A stretch of 33,439 nucleotides of DNA from an uncultured Brachyspira sp. (GCF_910578695.1 NZ_CAJTQJ010000012.1:1-33439); one strand, 5' to 3'; positions 1 to 9,915 are shown, counted from the stretch's first letter. Translations and numbers: made by a program. The notes: generated by a model not told the origin, from the letters alone.

Positions 1-55
1 CAACAGTCAACAGTCAACAGTCAACAGTCAACAGTCAACAGTCAACAGTCAACAG
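1..55. repeat. Heptanucleotide tandem repeat (CAACAGT)n at window edge
   Basis: Seven complete copies of CAACAGT and a six-base partial copy run from the first base of the window, so the array probably continues upstream. Because 7 is not a multiple of 3, gaining or losing one unit would shift the frame of anything translated through it. All three plus-strand frames of the array are stop-free, while the minus strand reads TGA periodically. One frame stays open through the array to a TAA at 148-150 that overlaps the ATG of the next gene. Confidence 0.95.
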
Positions 56-149
56 CAATAAATTTATTATATTACATAGAAAAAACATACCATTTGTTTA
101 TCAAAAATATTATAAACTCTAAAAAGGTTAGTTTTTCGGGAGTATTATA

Positions 150-3143
150 ATGTTTTTTGATATACTCTATAATATTTTTATTTATCCCATAGAGTTTATT
201 ATAGAAATATTATTTTATTTATTTAATAATGTATTTCAATCTAGTTACGGCATAAGTTTATTTTTACTTAGTTTATGCATCAATTTTTTATCGCTTCCTC
301 TATATAATATAGCAGAATCTTGGCAGGCTAAAGAAAGAGCTATTCAAGATAAAATGAAACCGATGATAGATAATATTAAGGCAGTATATAAAGGAGATCA
401 AAGATATCTTTTGATAAGGACTTGTCAAAGAATAAACGGCTATAAAACTATATATGCTTTTAGAGGTACTTTAGGACTTTTAATACAGATACCTTTTTTT
501 ATGGCGGCATATAATTTCGTACATAGCTTAACGGGATTAAGCACTCAGAGTTTTTTATTTATTAAAGACTTATCTCAGCCTGATGCTTTAATAAATATTG
601 GAAATATCAGCATTAATCTGCTTCCTTTTTTAATGACTTTATTTAGTCTGCTTGCTGGATTCGTTTATGCAAGAAAATTAAAGTTTAAAGAAAGTCTGCC
701 TTTATATATAGTGTCATTAATATTTTTAGTTTTATTATATAATTCACCTTCAGGGCTTTTATTTTATTGGACTATTAACTGTTTATTTTCTTTAATAAAA
801 AATCTAATTATAGAATATAAACTTTATAGTATATTTGTAAAAAATAAATATAAATTATTAAAAGCCTATAATATATTTTTTATTACTATTACAGTTTTAT
901 TTATATTACTTATTTCTTTAGCTGGCATAGAGAGAAAAGCATATTTATCTGATTTTGAATTTATAAATGACAGATACGGATATTCTTATACTGCTAAAGT
1001 AAGATATTATAGTAAAATTTTTATTACTAGTGATATATTTTCGTTCATTGGCAGTAAAGACAAATTTGATGATAAAATAGTTAGTATTGAATATTTTGGC
1101 GATAGTTCAATAATATGCACTTTTATTTTAAAAGATAATCTTGAAAATATAAAAGATGATATTATTATATATTATAGGCTTTCTCCTAGAAGTTATTCAA
1201 TTAATATATATTTATTTTTACTGTTCATAACCATAATAATAAATATGTCAAATATATATAAGTTTATATTTAATAAACATTATTTAATAGAATCTTTTGA
1301 AAAAAATAGATTAAGATTGATGATATCTTCTTGTTTAGCAATTACTATTACTTCAGGGCTTTTTATATTATCATCTCTTATATCTAATTCACCGCATGAA
1401 TTTTCATCTCCTTTTTATTTGATTATAAATGACTTATCTATGAGTATAGGACTATTTTTTTTGTATCCTATGTTTATTTATGTTTTATTTTCAGAAAAAA
1501 TTAAAAACTATTTGACTTTACTAGCTTTATTTTTTGTTATTTTTGCTATGATAAATACTTTTGTAATGACAGGAAATTATATAAATATAAATAATGAGTT
1601 TTTATTTGATAATGCTGATTTACTAAAATTTTCTTTTAAAGAGTTATTACTTAGTTTTTCTTTAACATTTGCAGCTAGTATTATTTTAGTTTTTGTTTTA
1701 AGATTTAATAAAAGTATATTTTTTATTAATATAAATTATATCATATTATCCGTTTTATTAATTATTTCTATTTTAAATATTTCAAATATATATAAATATC
1801 ATATAAAACTTAAATATATAAAAAACAAAAACCAAGTAAAATTATCAAGTTTTAAAATATTTAATTTGTCAAAAACAGGCAGTAATATAATAGTTTTATT
1901 TATTGATAAAGCTGTTAATTCTTATTGGCTGCAGGCATTTGAGAAGTTTCCTGAATATAAGGAAGAATTAGACGGATTTATAATATATCCCAATACGGTT
2001 TCTTTTAGCCAATCAACTATAACAACAGCTTCTTTATACGGCGGTTATGATTACTTGCCTTATGAATTAAGTACAAATGGCAAATATATTTTAAAAAATA
2101 AGCATAGTGAATCTATATTAACAGTACCGTTATCATTAGAAAAATACGGATATAAGTCGGTTTTATTAGAACCTGATGGTGCTAATCTTACAGGTTCAGA
2201 CTTGAGTATATTTGATAATTATACTAATATTTCAGCATATTTAACAGATTATATTCAAAATTACAGCTTGAACATTTATTTTGGAGGAACAAATATAAAT
2301 TTTGAAAAAACATTAGAAATAGATCAAAAAAATAAATCTATAAGATTTTCATTATTTAGAATGATGCCTATAAATTTAAGATACAGTTTTTATGATAATA
2401 CAGGCTGGTTTTTATCTAGCACTTCTTTTTTTAGATTCAATTCAACCATAAGATATTATTCTGTTTTGGATTCTATAACTAATTTTATCAATATTAATGA
2501 AAACGGTAATTATTATAATATGATATATAACTTAACTACACATGATCCTTATTATTTCAATTCTGACTTTTTACCTCATTTGATTGTGAAAGATATTGAT
2601 AATAAGGATTTAAATATGTACGGCAGTGAAGTTAATGCCAGATTTTTTTATGCTAATGTTGCTGCTATTAATTCTTTAATAAAGATTATAAAATATTTAA
2701 AATACAATAATATTTATAATAACACTAAAATAATAGTGGTTTCAGATCATGGAGCAGATGTATATAATAATTATTTATATTCTAATAATTTATCTTTTGT
2801 AGCTTATATAAATCCAATATTAATGTTTAAAGATTTTAATAGTGAAGGAAATATAAAAATTAACACCAATTTTATGACTATAGCTGATACTCCATATTTA
2901 GCAACTAAACATATTGATAATGCAGTAAATCCATTTAACAATAAAATTATAACAAATGATTATAAAAATAATGGAGTTAATATAATAAGTGTTGATTCTT
3001 GGAAGGCTGAAGCACAATTAACTAATTCATATAACTTTAATTATTATTATTTTGTTAAAGATAATATATTTGATAAAAACAATTGGAAAAAATTTAAAAT
3101 TGATTGGAAAAATAAAGAATCAAAACAAGTAGAATTAAAATAA
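150..3143 (+). CDS. YidC/Oxa1-like membrane domain fused to alkaline-phosphatase-superfamily (sulfatase/LtaS-like) domain
   Basis: This 997-residue polytopic membrane protein begins with a YidC/Oxa1-type region (about residues 1-230): a first hydrophobic segment, a charged cytoplasmic loop (WQAKERAIQDKMKPMI), IQIPFFMAAYNFV and NSPSGLLFYWTINCLFSLI. It lacks the large periplasmic domain of proteobacterial YidC. A hydrophobic middle with many further membrane segments follows (about 235-560). The C-terminal part looks like an alkaline-phosphatase-superfamily enzyme: IIVLFIDKA (Asp586 as a likely metal ligand), a Ser/Thr-rich stretch QSTITTAS near 621-628 where the nucleophile would lie, TTHDPYYF (His798) and VVSDHGAD (Asp866/His867). 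The superfamily includes phosphoglycerol and phosphoethanolamine transferases and sulfatases. Where insertases have the groove arginine (ILVR in Bacillus YidC), this protein reads LCIN. It may modify a surface glycolipid rather than insert proteins. GGGAG at 138-142 supports the start. The domain assignment is fairly sure; the substrate is unknown. Confidence 0.8.
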   Translation: MFFDILYNIFIYPIEFIIEILFYLFNNVFQSSYGISLFLLSLCINFLSLPLYNIAESWQAKERAIQDKMKPMIDNIKAVYKGDQRYLLIRTCQRINGYKTIYAFRGTLGLLIQIPFFMAAYNFVHSLTGLSTQSFLFIKDLSQPDALINIGNISINLLPFLMTLFSLLAGFVYARKLKFKESLPLYIVSLIFLVLLYNSPSGLLFYWTINCLFSLIKNLIIEYKLYSIFVKNKYKLLKAYNIFFITITVLFILLISLAGIERKAYLSDFEFINDRYGYSYTAKVRYYSKIFITSDIFSFIGSKDKFDDKIVSIEYFGDSSIICTFILKDNLENIKDDIIIYYRLSPRSYSINIYLFLLFITIIINMSNIYKFIFNKHYLIESFEKNRLRLMISSCLAITITSGLFILSSLISNSPHEFSSPFYLIINDLSMSIGLFFLYPMFIYVLFSEKIKNYLTLLALFFVIFAMINTFVMTGNYININNEFLFDNADLLKFSFKELLLSFSLTFAASIILVFVLRFNKSIFFININYIILSVLLIISILNISNIYKYHIKLKYIKNKNQVKLSSFKIFNLSKTGSNIIVLFIDKAVNSYWLQAFEKFPEYKEELDGFIIYPNTVSFSQSTITTASLYGGYDYLPYELSTNGKYILKNKHSESILTVPLSLEKYGYKSVLLEPDGANLTGSDLSIFDNYTNISAYLTDYIQNYSLNIYFGGTNINFEKTLEIDQKNKSIRFSLFRMMPINLRYSFYDNTGWFLSSTSFFRFNSTIRYYSVLDSITNFININENGNYYNMIYNLTTHDPYYFNSDFLPHLIVKDIDNKDLNMYGSEVNARFFYANVAAINSLIKIIKYLKYNNIYNNTKIIVVSDHGADVYNNYLYSNNLSFVAYINPILMFKDFNSEGNIKINTNFMTIADTPYLATKHIDNAVNPFNNKIITNDYKNNGVNIISVDSWKAEAQLTNSYNFNYYYFVKDNIFDKNNWKKFKIDWKNKESKQVELK

Positions 3144-3213
3144 ATAAAGTAAGTTTTGAAATAACCGATAATTTTGACGAACAATTTTATATATCGCAAG
3201 GAGGCGTAAAATT

Positions 3214-4365
3214 ATGGGAGTTAAGAAGCAATTACTTTTACTGCTTGTTTTATTAGCTGTAAATAGTATATATGTATTTGCAAATCAGAATATTATAAGA
3301 GTGCATCTTACAGATGTAAAAGCACCATACACTATTAATATTAAAGGTCCTTATAAAGCATATAATTATAAGTATGAAAGCGAAATTATATCTGCATTAA
3401 CTAATGAAACTGTAATGGTAGTAGAAAACAGATTAGGCTTAAAGGTTAATGATGTAGGAGTCTATAAAGAAGGAATAGTTTTTGAAACAGAAGACGGATT
3501 TGTTTTAAATGGAGTGGAATATTATGGTTCTTTAATGTTTATTCCTTATAATGATACTATGATAGCAGTTAATGAACTTAATATTGAAGACTATGTGAAA
3601 GGAGTACTTCCTCATGAAATGTCTCCTGACTGGCCTATGGAAGCATTAAAGGCTCAGGCTGTAGCTGCTAGAACTTATGCAATGTATCATATATTAAAAA
3701 ATGCTGATAAAGCTCCGTTTGATGTTGATAATACAACTAAATATCAAGTTTATAACGGTAAAGAAAAAATGAATTGGTCTGTAGAACAGGCGGTTGATAG
3801 AACTAGATATGAGATAGCAGTTTATAAAGGCAAAGTTATAGCTACATATTTTAGTGCATTATGCAGCGGTCATACCGATAGTGCTGAAAATGTATTCGGT
3901 GTTGCTGTTCCTTATTTGGAAGGAGTTTCCTGCCCTTATTGTAATGCACAAATAAAACCTTGGACTAATGCTTTAAGTTATAATGAGCTTAATAATGATT
4001 TGGCTAATTATTCTGTGCATGCAAGCGAAAGATCTTCTATAGGTATAAGCACAGACCCTAAATCAGGTAAAGCCACTAATATAAAAATTGACAACAGCGA
4101 TATTACTTCAAGAGATTTTAGAAGCACTCTTTCTCCTAAAGTAGTACCTTCTCTTAATTTTACTATAAAAAAAGTTGATAACGGCATTATAATTACTGGT
4201 AAAGGAAGCGGACATGGAGTAGGTATGTGTCAATGGGGTGCTTATGGTATGGCACAAGTAAAAAAAGATTATAAGGAAATATTAAAGTTCTATTATGACG
4301 GAATTGATATTGTTGATTATAATAGAGTAAATAAACAGTTTGAACCAGATGTTTGGGGAAATTAA
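3214..4365 (+). CDS. SpoIID/LytB-domain protein, probable peptidoglycan lytic transglycosylase
   Basis: The 383-residue protein starts with a signal peptide or anchor (KKQLLLLLVLLAVNSIYVFA). It then carries the SpoIID domain: NELNIEDYVKGVLPHEMSPDWP followed by EALKAQAVAARTYAM, and near the C-terminus GKGSGHGVGMCQWGAYGMA. SpoIID proteins cleave denuded glycan strands of peptidoglycan; the Glu in the PHEM motif (Glu135) matches the catalytic acid of the family. Spirochaetes do not sporulate, so here it should act in ordinary wall remodelling or division. A strong GGAGG lies 9 bases before the ATG. It sits 70 bases after the preceding gene on the same strand, and a strong terminator follows it. 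A second wall lytic enzyme lies next downstream. Confidence 0.88.
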   Translation: MGVKKQLLLLLVLLAVNSIYVFANQNIIRVHLTDVKAPYTINIKGPYKAYNYKYESEIISALTNETVMVVENRLGLKVNDVGVYKEGIVFETEDGFVLNGVEYYGSLMFIPYNDTMIAVNELNIEDYVKGVLPHEMSPDWPMEALKAQAVAARTYAMYHILKNADKAPFDVDNTTKYQVYNGKEKMNWSVEQAVDRTRYEIAVYKGKVIATYFSALCSGHTDSAENVFGVAVPYLEGVSCPYCNAQIKPWTNALSYNELNNDLANYSVHASERSSIGISTDPKSGKATNIKIDNSDITSRDFRSTLSPKVVPSLNFTIKKVDNGIIITGKGSGHGVGMCQWGAYGMAQVKKDYKEILKFYYDGIDIVDYNRVNKQFEPDVWGN

Positions 4366-4385
4366 TTTATAATATTAATAAATTA

Positions 4386-4422
4386 AAGACTTATATTGAT
4401 TAATCAGTATAAGTCTTTTTTA
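4386..4422 (+). terminator. Rho-independent terminator after the SpoIID-domain gene
   Basis: A stem AAGACTTATA / TATAAGTCTT extends inward through a TTGAT/ATCAG pairing with one wobble pair and is followed directly by a T-run. It ends the transcript of the two genes before it. Confidence 0.88.
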
Positions 4423-4629
4423 TTGCAGGTTTGAAAAAAATTTATTTCTTAAATATATTATTTATTAATTTTTTACAAACTATAATTTTTTTAAAAATAT
4501 TATAGTTTATTATAAGTTTAAACTAAAAAAATAATTTAAGTTATTAATAATATAAAATATATTTGCAAAAAATAAAAAAAACAATACAATAATAATTATC
4601 ATATAAAAACTATTTCGGATTAATTTGTA
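4423..4629. promoter_or_regulatory. Intergenic leader with weak promoter candidate for the lytic transglycosylase gene
   Basis: The stretch after the terminator is almost pure A/T. The best promoter match is TTGCAA (4563-4568) and TACAAT (4585-4590) with a 16-base spacer, about 40 bases before the ATG at 4630. No small gene is visible. Confidence 0.35.
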
Positions 4630-6888
4630 ATGAAAAATAATATTTTTAAGATTTTTAATAAGAGAGTTTTAATTTTTGCTTTTTCTTTTGAAGTTATTGT
4701 TATTATTATGACATCGATGTTAGGTGCTGAGGATATATCGCTTGAGAAAAATATTATATCTAAAAATAAAATTAATTATAAAACTGCTTTAGAACTTCAT
4801 AATAGAAAAAAATATTTAGAGGCTTATAATCAATTTACAAATATAATAAATACAGAAGAAGATATGCTTATAAGAGATTATGCTGTATATTATGCGGCTA
4901 AAAGTGCTTTATATGCTAGTATGTATGATGAGGCTGTAGATTTATATTCTTTATTAATAAAAGACTATCCTAGATCATCATTATACCCTTATGCTGAGCA
5001 GTACAAGGCACTTGCTGAATTTTATAGAGATGATTATCCTATAAGCAATTTCTTTAACGGCAATACACAAAAATGGATTAAGGAGTTTGTAGGAATAAGG
5101 GCTTTAAGAAATACAGATGATACTAATAAAGCCAAAATTATAGCTTATGAGCTTTTAAAAAGATTTGGATTAAGGGAGGCTGCTGTATATTATAATAATA
5201 ACTTTGAAAATGAAATTTTATCCTTTCCAAATGATTTAAAATTTAAAACGGCTTCTATACTTTATGAGGCTGGATACAGAAAAACATCTTTAAAATATTT
5301 CAAAGATTTATATGATAAAAATTCATATAAAGTAAATTCTATATACTATATGGCTAGAATAAATCAGCAGTCTGGAAATAGAACTAATGCAGCTTCTTTA
5401 TTTGATGAATATTTATCAAATACAAATAATAAATCATATAGAAGATTGGCTCTTTACCATTCGGCAGATAATTATGATAAATTAAAAAATTATGATAAAT
5501 CTATTGAATTATATAATACCTTTATGAAAGAATATCCTAAAGATGATTATATACCAAGAATATATAATAATTTTGTTAATATTAGCTTAAATAAAAATAA
5601 TTTAGTTCAGGCAAAAAAATATTTAACAAATGTAATGAATAAATTTCCTAAAAGCTGGCATACAGAACTTGCCTTGAAATCATATTTAAGAAAATCTTTG
5701 AAATTAAAAAATAAAACAGAAACATATTTTGCTGTAAAGGCTTTGGAAAAAAGATATCCAAGTTTCCGTCATGATTTTGCATTATCTTGGAATATGTGGA
5801 CTGCCGAAGAGTTTGGAGATAATGATATAAGAGATAATTATTTAATGAAAACACTCCTTACAAGCAAAAGTCATTATTTTATTAAAGGTGCTTTGAGCCT
5901 TGCTGATAAAAGTATGGTGTCTAATGTTGAGCTTAGCAATACTTATCATTTAAATGAAGCTAAAAAATATTATTCAAATAATAATTTTACTAAATCTATG
6001 GAGATGCTTAATAAGATACAGTTTTTGAATTATGTTTCTACAGGAAAAGAAGATAATTTGATTAAAGAGGCTAGGGATATGGCTAAAAATATTCTTATGC
6101 AAAATAGATTTGTAAAGGATATGTATGCTGACAGAGATGAAAATGATTTATTTAATGAATTATCAATTCAGACTAGAAGAGAAATTAATAAAGCTATAGT
6201 TTTATATTATTACGGCGATTATGATAATGCATACACTGAATTTAACAAAATATTTAAAAAGACGCAGGTAACTTATCCTTTATTTTATTTTGCTGAGAAA
6301 ATATTTAAAGATTCGGGCAATACAAAGAGGCTTATACAAATATCTGCCAATATAGGAAAATATTTCGGATATCCTTATTCTGATAATGTTGATTTGCTTC
6401 CCGATGAGTTTAGAAAGAGGGTATATCCTAGATATTTTGATGAATATGTTATACCTGAGGCTAAATATTATAAGATAGAGCCTGCTTTTGTATATGCTAT
6501 AATGCGAGAGGAAAGCTTATTTGATCCTAAGGCTAGGTCTTGGGTTGGGGCTATGGGACTTATGCAGCTAATGCCTGCAACTGCTGCTGCAGAAAATAAA
6601 AAGGCTAGATACAGATATAATCCTTTAGATTTAACTATTCCTAAACAGAATATTAATTTGGGTGTTTCTCATTTGGGCTTTCTTTTCAGCAGTCAGAAAG
6701 CAAGTAATTATATACTTGTTGCTGCAAGCTATAATGCAGGTTCAGGAAGAGGCAGAAGATGGAGAGAAGAATACGGCACTAATAATATGTACAGAACGGG
6801 CAGATTTATTGATATTGAAGAAACTGAGTATTATGTAGAGAGAGTTATAAAAAGCTATGAATATTACAGCAAATATTATAAAGATTAA
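4630..6888 (+). CDS. Slt-type soluble lytic transglycosylase with TPR-rich N-terminal domain
   Basis: The protein of 752 residues has a hydrophobic N-terminal signal or anchor (VLIFAFSFEVIVIIMTSMLGAED). A long alpha-helical region with TPR-like repeats follows (for example HNRKKYLEAYNQF, YDEAVDLYSLLIKDYP, YDKSIELYNTFMKEYP). The C-terminal SLT domain (about 600-740) has AIMREESLFDPKARSW with catalytic Glu628, GAMGLMQLMPATA and AASYNAGSGR. This is the layout of E. coli Slt70: a superhelical domain that holds the glycan and a goose-type lysozyme fold that cleaves the MurNAc-GlcNAc bond to give a 1,6-anhydro end. It acts in the periplasm on peptidoglycan. The start lacks a classical ribosome-binding site and has only TTTCGGAT about 10 bases upstream. 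Confidence 0.9.
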   Translation: MKNNIFKIFNKRVLIFAFSFEVIVIIMTSMLGAEDISLEKNIISKNKINYKTALELHNRKKYLEAYNQFTNIINTEEDMLIRDYAVYYAAKSALYASMYDEAVDLYSLLIKDYPRSSLYPYAEQYKALAEFYRDDYPISNFFNGNTQKWIKEFVGIRALRNTDDTNKAKIIAYELLKRFGLREAAVYYNNNFENEILSFPNDLKFKTASILYEAGYRKTSLKYFKDLYDKNSYKVNSIYYMARINQQSGNRTNAASLFDEYLSNTNNKSYRRLALYHSADNYDKLKNYDKSIELYNTFMKEYPKDDYIPRIYNNFVNISLNKNNLVQAKKYLTNVMNKFPKSWHTELALKSYLRKSLKLKNKTETYFAVKALEKRYPSFRHDFALSWNMWTAEEFGDNDIRDNYLMKTLLTSKSHYFIKGALSLADKSMVSNVELSNTYHLNEAKKYYSNNNFTKSMEMLNKIQFLNYVSTGKEDNLIKEARDMAKNILMQNRFVKDMYADRDENDLFNELSIQTRREINKAIVLYYYGDYDNAYTEFNKIFKKTQVTYPLFYFAEKIFKDSGNTKRLIQISANIGKYFGYPYSDNVDLLPDEFRKRVYPRYFDEYVIPEAKYYKIEPAFVYAIMREESLFDPKARSWVGAMGLMQLMPATAAAENKKARYRYNPLDLTIPKQNINLGVSHLGFLFSSQKASNYILVAASYNAGSGRGRRWREEYGTNNMYRTGRFIDIEETEYYVERVIKSYEYYSKYYKD

Positions 6889-6982
6889 TTTTTTATAGTT
6901 TTTGCCTGCATTATTATAATATTTTAATATAGATATAGCTTTAATTAATAATATAAAGCATATATAAAATTAAATAAATTAT

Positions 6983-9559
6983 TTAACTATTATCATTTTC
7001 TTTTGTATATAAAAAATATTTATAAATACTTATAATAGATAAAATTATAAATATAATCCAGCAAATTATTGTGCTGTACAAATATTTCTTTGAAGGAGTA
7101 AATTCAAATATTATATTATTATCTCCAGCTTCAACATAAACTCCTCTGAATAAAAGATTGGCATTCAATAATTCTTTTTTCTCTCCGTTTACAGTAACAG
7201 TCCAATCAGTATTATAACGTTCTTTGGATATAAGAATTCCATTTTCAGGAGTTTTCACATTGAATACTATTTTTTTATCTGTTTCTTCAAGAAGTTCTGC
7301 AATATAAATAGAATTAGGATTATTTAAGCTTATATAATTGCTTGAATTATTTAAAAGCACAGTTTCATAAGCTAAATTAAAATTAGGCATAGTTAATCTT
7401 CCAAGTCCGTCATTGAAATCAGATGCATTATAAACATTATTAACAAATTCATATTTATTTCTATAGCCTTTAAGTTCATATAAAACGGCTGCAGAAAATT
7501 GATCCTGATACTCTGTTATTTTTATAAGCTCATTTGAAAGTATAGACTGATCCAAATATGTAGGACTTAAAATATACCTTACTCCAAGCAAATCCATAAG
7601 TCTAGGCTGATAGCCTGCATAATCATTGATTCTGAATGAAGAAAATACATCTGTAATATCTTTTGATAATCGGCTTGCTGCAGGCGGCTCTGTTAATGGT
7701 ATATTATAGTAAGGCATTGTATGTGTAGTATATCTGTATAAATAAGGTATTAATATAGGCATTGTTGTTCTATTGCCTTTTTCATTTAATATATGCTCAA
7801 CTATAGGAGTAGAATTGTACATTTGATTATAATTTGATTTCACTATAAACATATTTCCGCTTTGCGTTAAATCTAAAAATAATACTGCTATGAACATATA
7901 AGGAATATATTTATAAAATAGGTTTTCTCTATTTACTATTATTATATATAAAAATACTATAATACTTCCTATTATAAGAAAGCCTATATGTCCTAAGTCG
8001 TACACAGAAAATAATATAAATCCTATCAATGGAATTATAAGAATAAATTTATCTTTTATAGTTATATCTTTTAATGAAAGAGCATAATTAATTAAAATCA
8101 GTACAGATGAAGATATTAAAGCTAATCTTATAAATGACATAAATATATTTTTGGATATTAATGCTGCATTAGCTTCTTTCCAATCGGAAACAAAATGATT
8201 ATATATTATTCCATTTGCAAGTATTGTTATTAATGCTGATACAGCAGATGCTATTGCTATTATATACATTATTTTTTTTGCGGCATTTATATATTTATAA
8301 TCATCTTCTAAATATTTAAGAAGTTTATCCTCTTTCTTTGCTTCAAGTGCTTTGAATATATAATCGCATGCAAATGATGATAGTATTGCAAAAGGTATAG
8401 GTATAATCTCTATAAATTTATTAGGATTTCTTGCATCTCTGAATATTGGTATTTGAAATAAAGCTCCGTATATAATAGGGAAATATCTTCCGAAACTTGC
8501 TGTTAAGAAAAATAATGCTGTTCCTATCCAAAAATATTTTTCGCTGTATTTTTTTCTGCTTATAAATACTGCAAATATTATAAAAATAAAAGTTATATAT
8601 CCTATATTAGCAGAAGTGAGAGAGAAATTTGAAGTTTTAGGCTCTCCTTTCATATTAGCTATTCTTCCCCAATAAGGATGAGTTTGGCTTCCTGAGTAGT
8701 ATCCGAAAAATCCGGGCATAAAAAATCCTAATACTTCTTCAGGCGGATATGACCATCTTGTAGCCCATTCCCATAACTGTTTTTTATCTGTAACCCCAGC
8801 TGCTCCCATATCCTGAGTATTTTTTGTTATCATTATTATTTGTAAAGACATTAAAAAAGAAAATACTGCTGTTAATGCGAACTTTACACATAAAATAATA
8901 ATTTTTTTTATATCTGTTTTTAAGAAGTCTGTTATTTTTTTATCATTTTTTTTATTATAAAGCAGATATAAAAAATAACATGATAAAAATAAAGAGAAAT
9001 ACATAGCAACATCTAAAGCACCGCCTAAAAATGCTGTTCCTAAAAATGCACCTGTAAAAAAGAAATAAATCCATTTTTCAGTATTCATTGCTTTTGAAAG
9101 AAAATATAAAACAAATGGAAAATAACAGTAAGTCTCAAATTTTCCTAAATGTCCGGGCAGTATTAATGTTATTATTGAATTAGAAAACATCAAGGCAGTA
9201 GCTCCGAATAGAGATGCTTTTACTGATAATTTTTTTTCTCTCAAAAATAAAAATAAGCCGTATCCCATTACAGTAATATGAAACATTATGCTAATCTGAG
9301 GATATATATCATTAGGAAGCAATGCTATAAGCAAAGATTTAGGATGAATTGGTACTGCTGAAGAAGATGCTGTAGTAAAATATGCATTATTCCAAAAATA
9401 TAAATTTCCGCTGAATATTGCATCTTTAATATTTTTTATATCCCAAAGTATAACATCGCCCATTTGAAGATAAGAAAATGTTAAATTGCTATAGAAAAAT
9501 AGTGTAGAAAGCAATGCAAATATGATAGGGTATATTATTTCTTTTTTTAATGATTTCAT
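6983..9559 (-). CDS. YfhO-family large polytopic membrane protein
   Basis: This 858-residue protein has roughly a dozen membrane segments, one C-terminal membrane helix and a large extracytoplasmic part near the C-terminus (MDLLGVRYILSPTYLD, then a beta-rich region ending GVYVEAGDNNIIFEFTP). This is the pattern of the YfhO family. In Gram-positive bacteria YfhO has been tied to glycosylation of lipoteichoic acid; the family resembles GT-C glycosyltransferases that use lipid-linked sugars. The exact role here is unknown. GAGG lies before the ATG and a near-consensus promoter lies about 70 bases upstream. It converges with the lytic transglycosylase gene, with about 95 A/T-rich bases between them and only a weak hairpin (GCTTTA/TAAAGC, near 6938-6959). 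Confidence 0.8.
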   Translation of the reverse strand: MKSLKKEIIYPIIFALLSTLFFYSNLTFSYLQMGDVILWDIKNIKDAIFSGNLYFWNNAYFTTASSSAVPIHPKSLLIALLPNDIYPQISIMFHITVMGYGLFLFLREKKLSVKASLFGATALMFSNSIITLILPGHLGKFETYCYFPFVLYFLSKAMNTEKWIYFFFTGAFLGTAFLGGALDVAMYFSLFLSCYFLYLLYNKKNDKKITDFLKTDIKKIIILCVKFALTAVFSFLMSLQIIMITKNTQDMGAAGVTDKKQLWEWATRWSYPPEEVLGFFMPGFFGYYSGSQTHPYWGRIANMKGEPKTSNFSLTSANIGYITFIFIIFAVFISRKKYSEKYFWIGTALFFLTASFGRYFPIIYGALFQIPIFRDARNPNKFIEIIPIPFAILSSFACDYIFKALEAKKEDKLLKYLEDDYKYINAAKKIMYIIAIASAVSALITILANGIIYNHFVSDWKEANAALISKNIFMSFIRLALISSSVLILINYALSLKDITIKDKFILIIPLIGFILFSVYDLGHIGFLIIGSIIVFLYIIIVNRENLFYKYIPYMFIAVLFLDLTQSGNMFIVKSNYNQMYNSTPIVEHILNEKGNRTTMPILIPYLYRYTTHTMPYYNIPLTEPPAASRLSKDITDVFSSFRINDYAGYQPRLMDLLGVRYILSPTYLDQSILSNELIKITEYQDQFSAAVLYELKGYRNKYEFVNNVYNASDFNDGLGRLTMPNFNLAYETVLLNNSSNYISLNNPNSIYIAELLEETDKKIVFNVKTPENGILISKERYNTDWTVTVNGEKKELLNANLLFRGVYVEAGDNNIIFEFTPSKKYLYSTIICWIIFIILSIISIYKYFLYTKENDNS

Positions 9560-9630
9560 TATTTATTATTCCTCATTTATTAATAAAAGTAAGTCATTAA
9601 GCTTTTAATTATAAAAAATTTAGATATTAA

Positions 9631-9659
9631 ATAATATATAAAAGATAATGTATTGTCAA
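9631..9659 (-). promoter_or_regulatory. Promoter for the YfhO-family gene
   Basis: On the minus strand TTGACA (9654-9659) is followed by a 17-base spacer and TATTAT (9631-9636). The start would fall about 65 bases before the ATG, which has its own GAGG. The rest of the 356-base gap (to 9861) is A/T-rich with no gene that I can support. Confidence 0.72.
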
Positions 9660-9861
9660 GAAGTTTTGTATTAAAATATATATATTGTTAGCTTATTAAT
9701 AATAAACAAAAAGTTAAGCATAAAAAATATAAACTTTTTTACATTTTATTGTATTTTATATAGCTAATATGCATAGTATAGAGTTTAAGCATTAAAACTT
9801 AGCATTAGAAGCATAAAATTAAAATAAATAGTAATAAAAGTAAAATAGAAAAAATAAAATG

Positions 9862-9897
9862 AAGCTGATAAAATATTATTCTTTACTTTATCAGCTT
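9862..9897 (-). terminator. Terminator of the YwnB-like gene
   Basis: An 11-bp perfect stem (AAGCTGATAAA / TTTATCAGCTT) has T-rich sequence beyond it on both strands. It lies 19 bases past the stop of the minus-strand gene at 9916-10545. Confidence 0.82.
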
Positions 9898-9915
9898 TTT
9901 TATTTGTAATAATTA

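Noticed and set aside
6930..6965. Terminator between the lytic transglycosylase and YfhO-family genes.
   Set aside because: Only a 6-bp GCTTTA/TAAAGC stem without a T-run; not distinguishable from A/T background.
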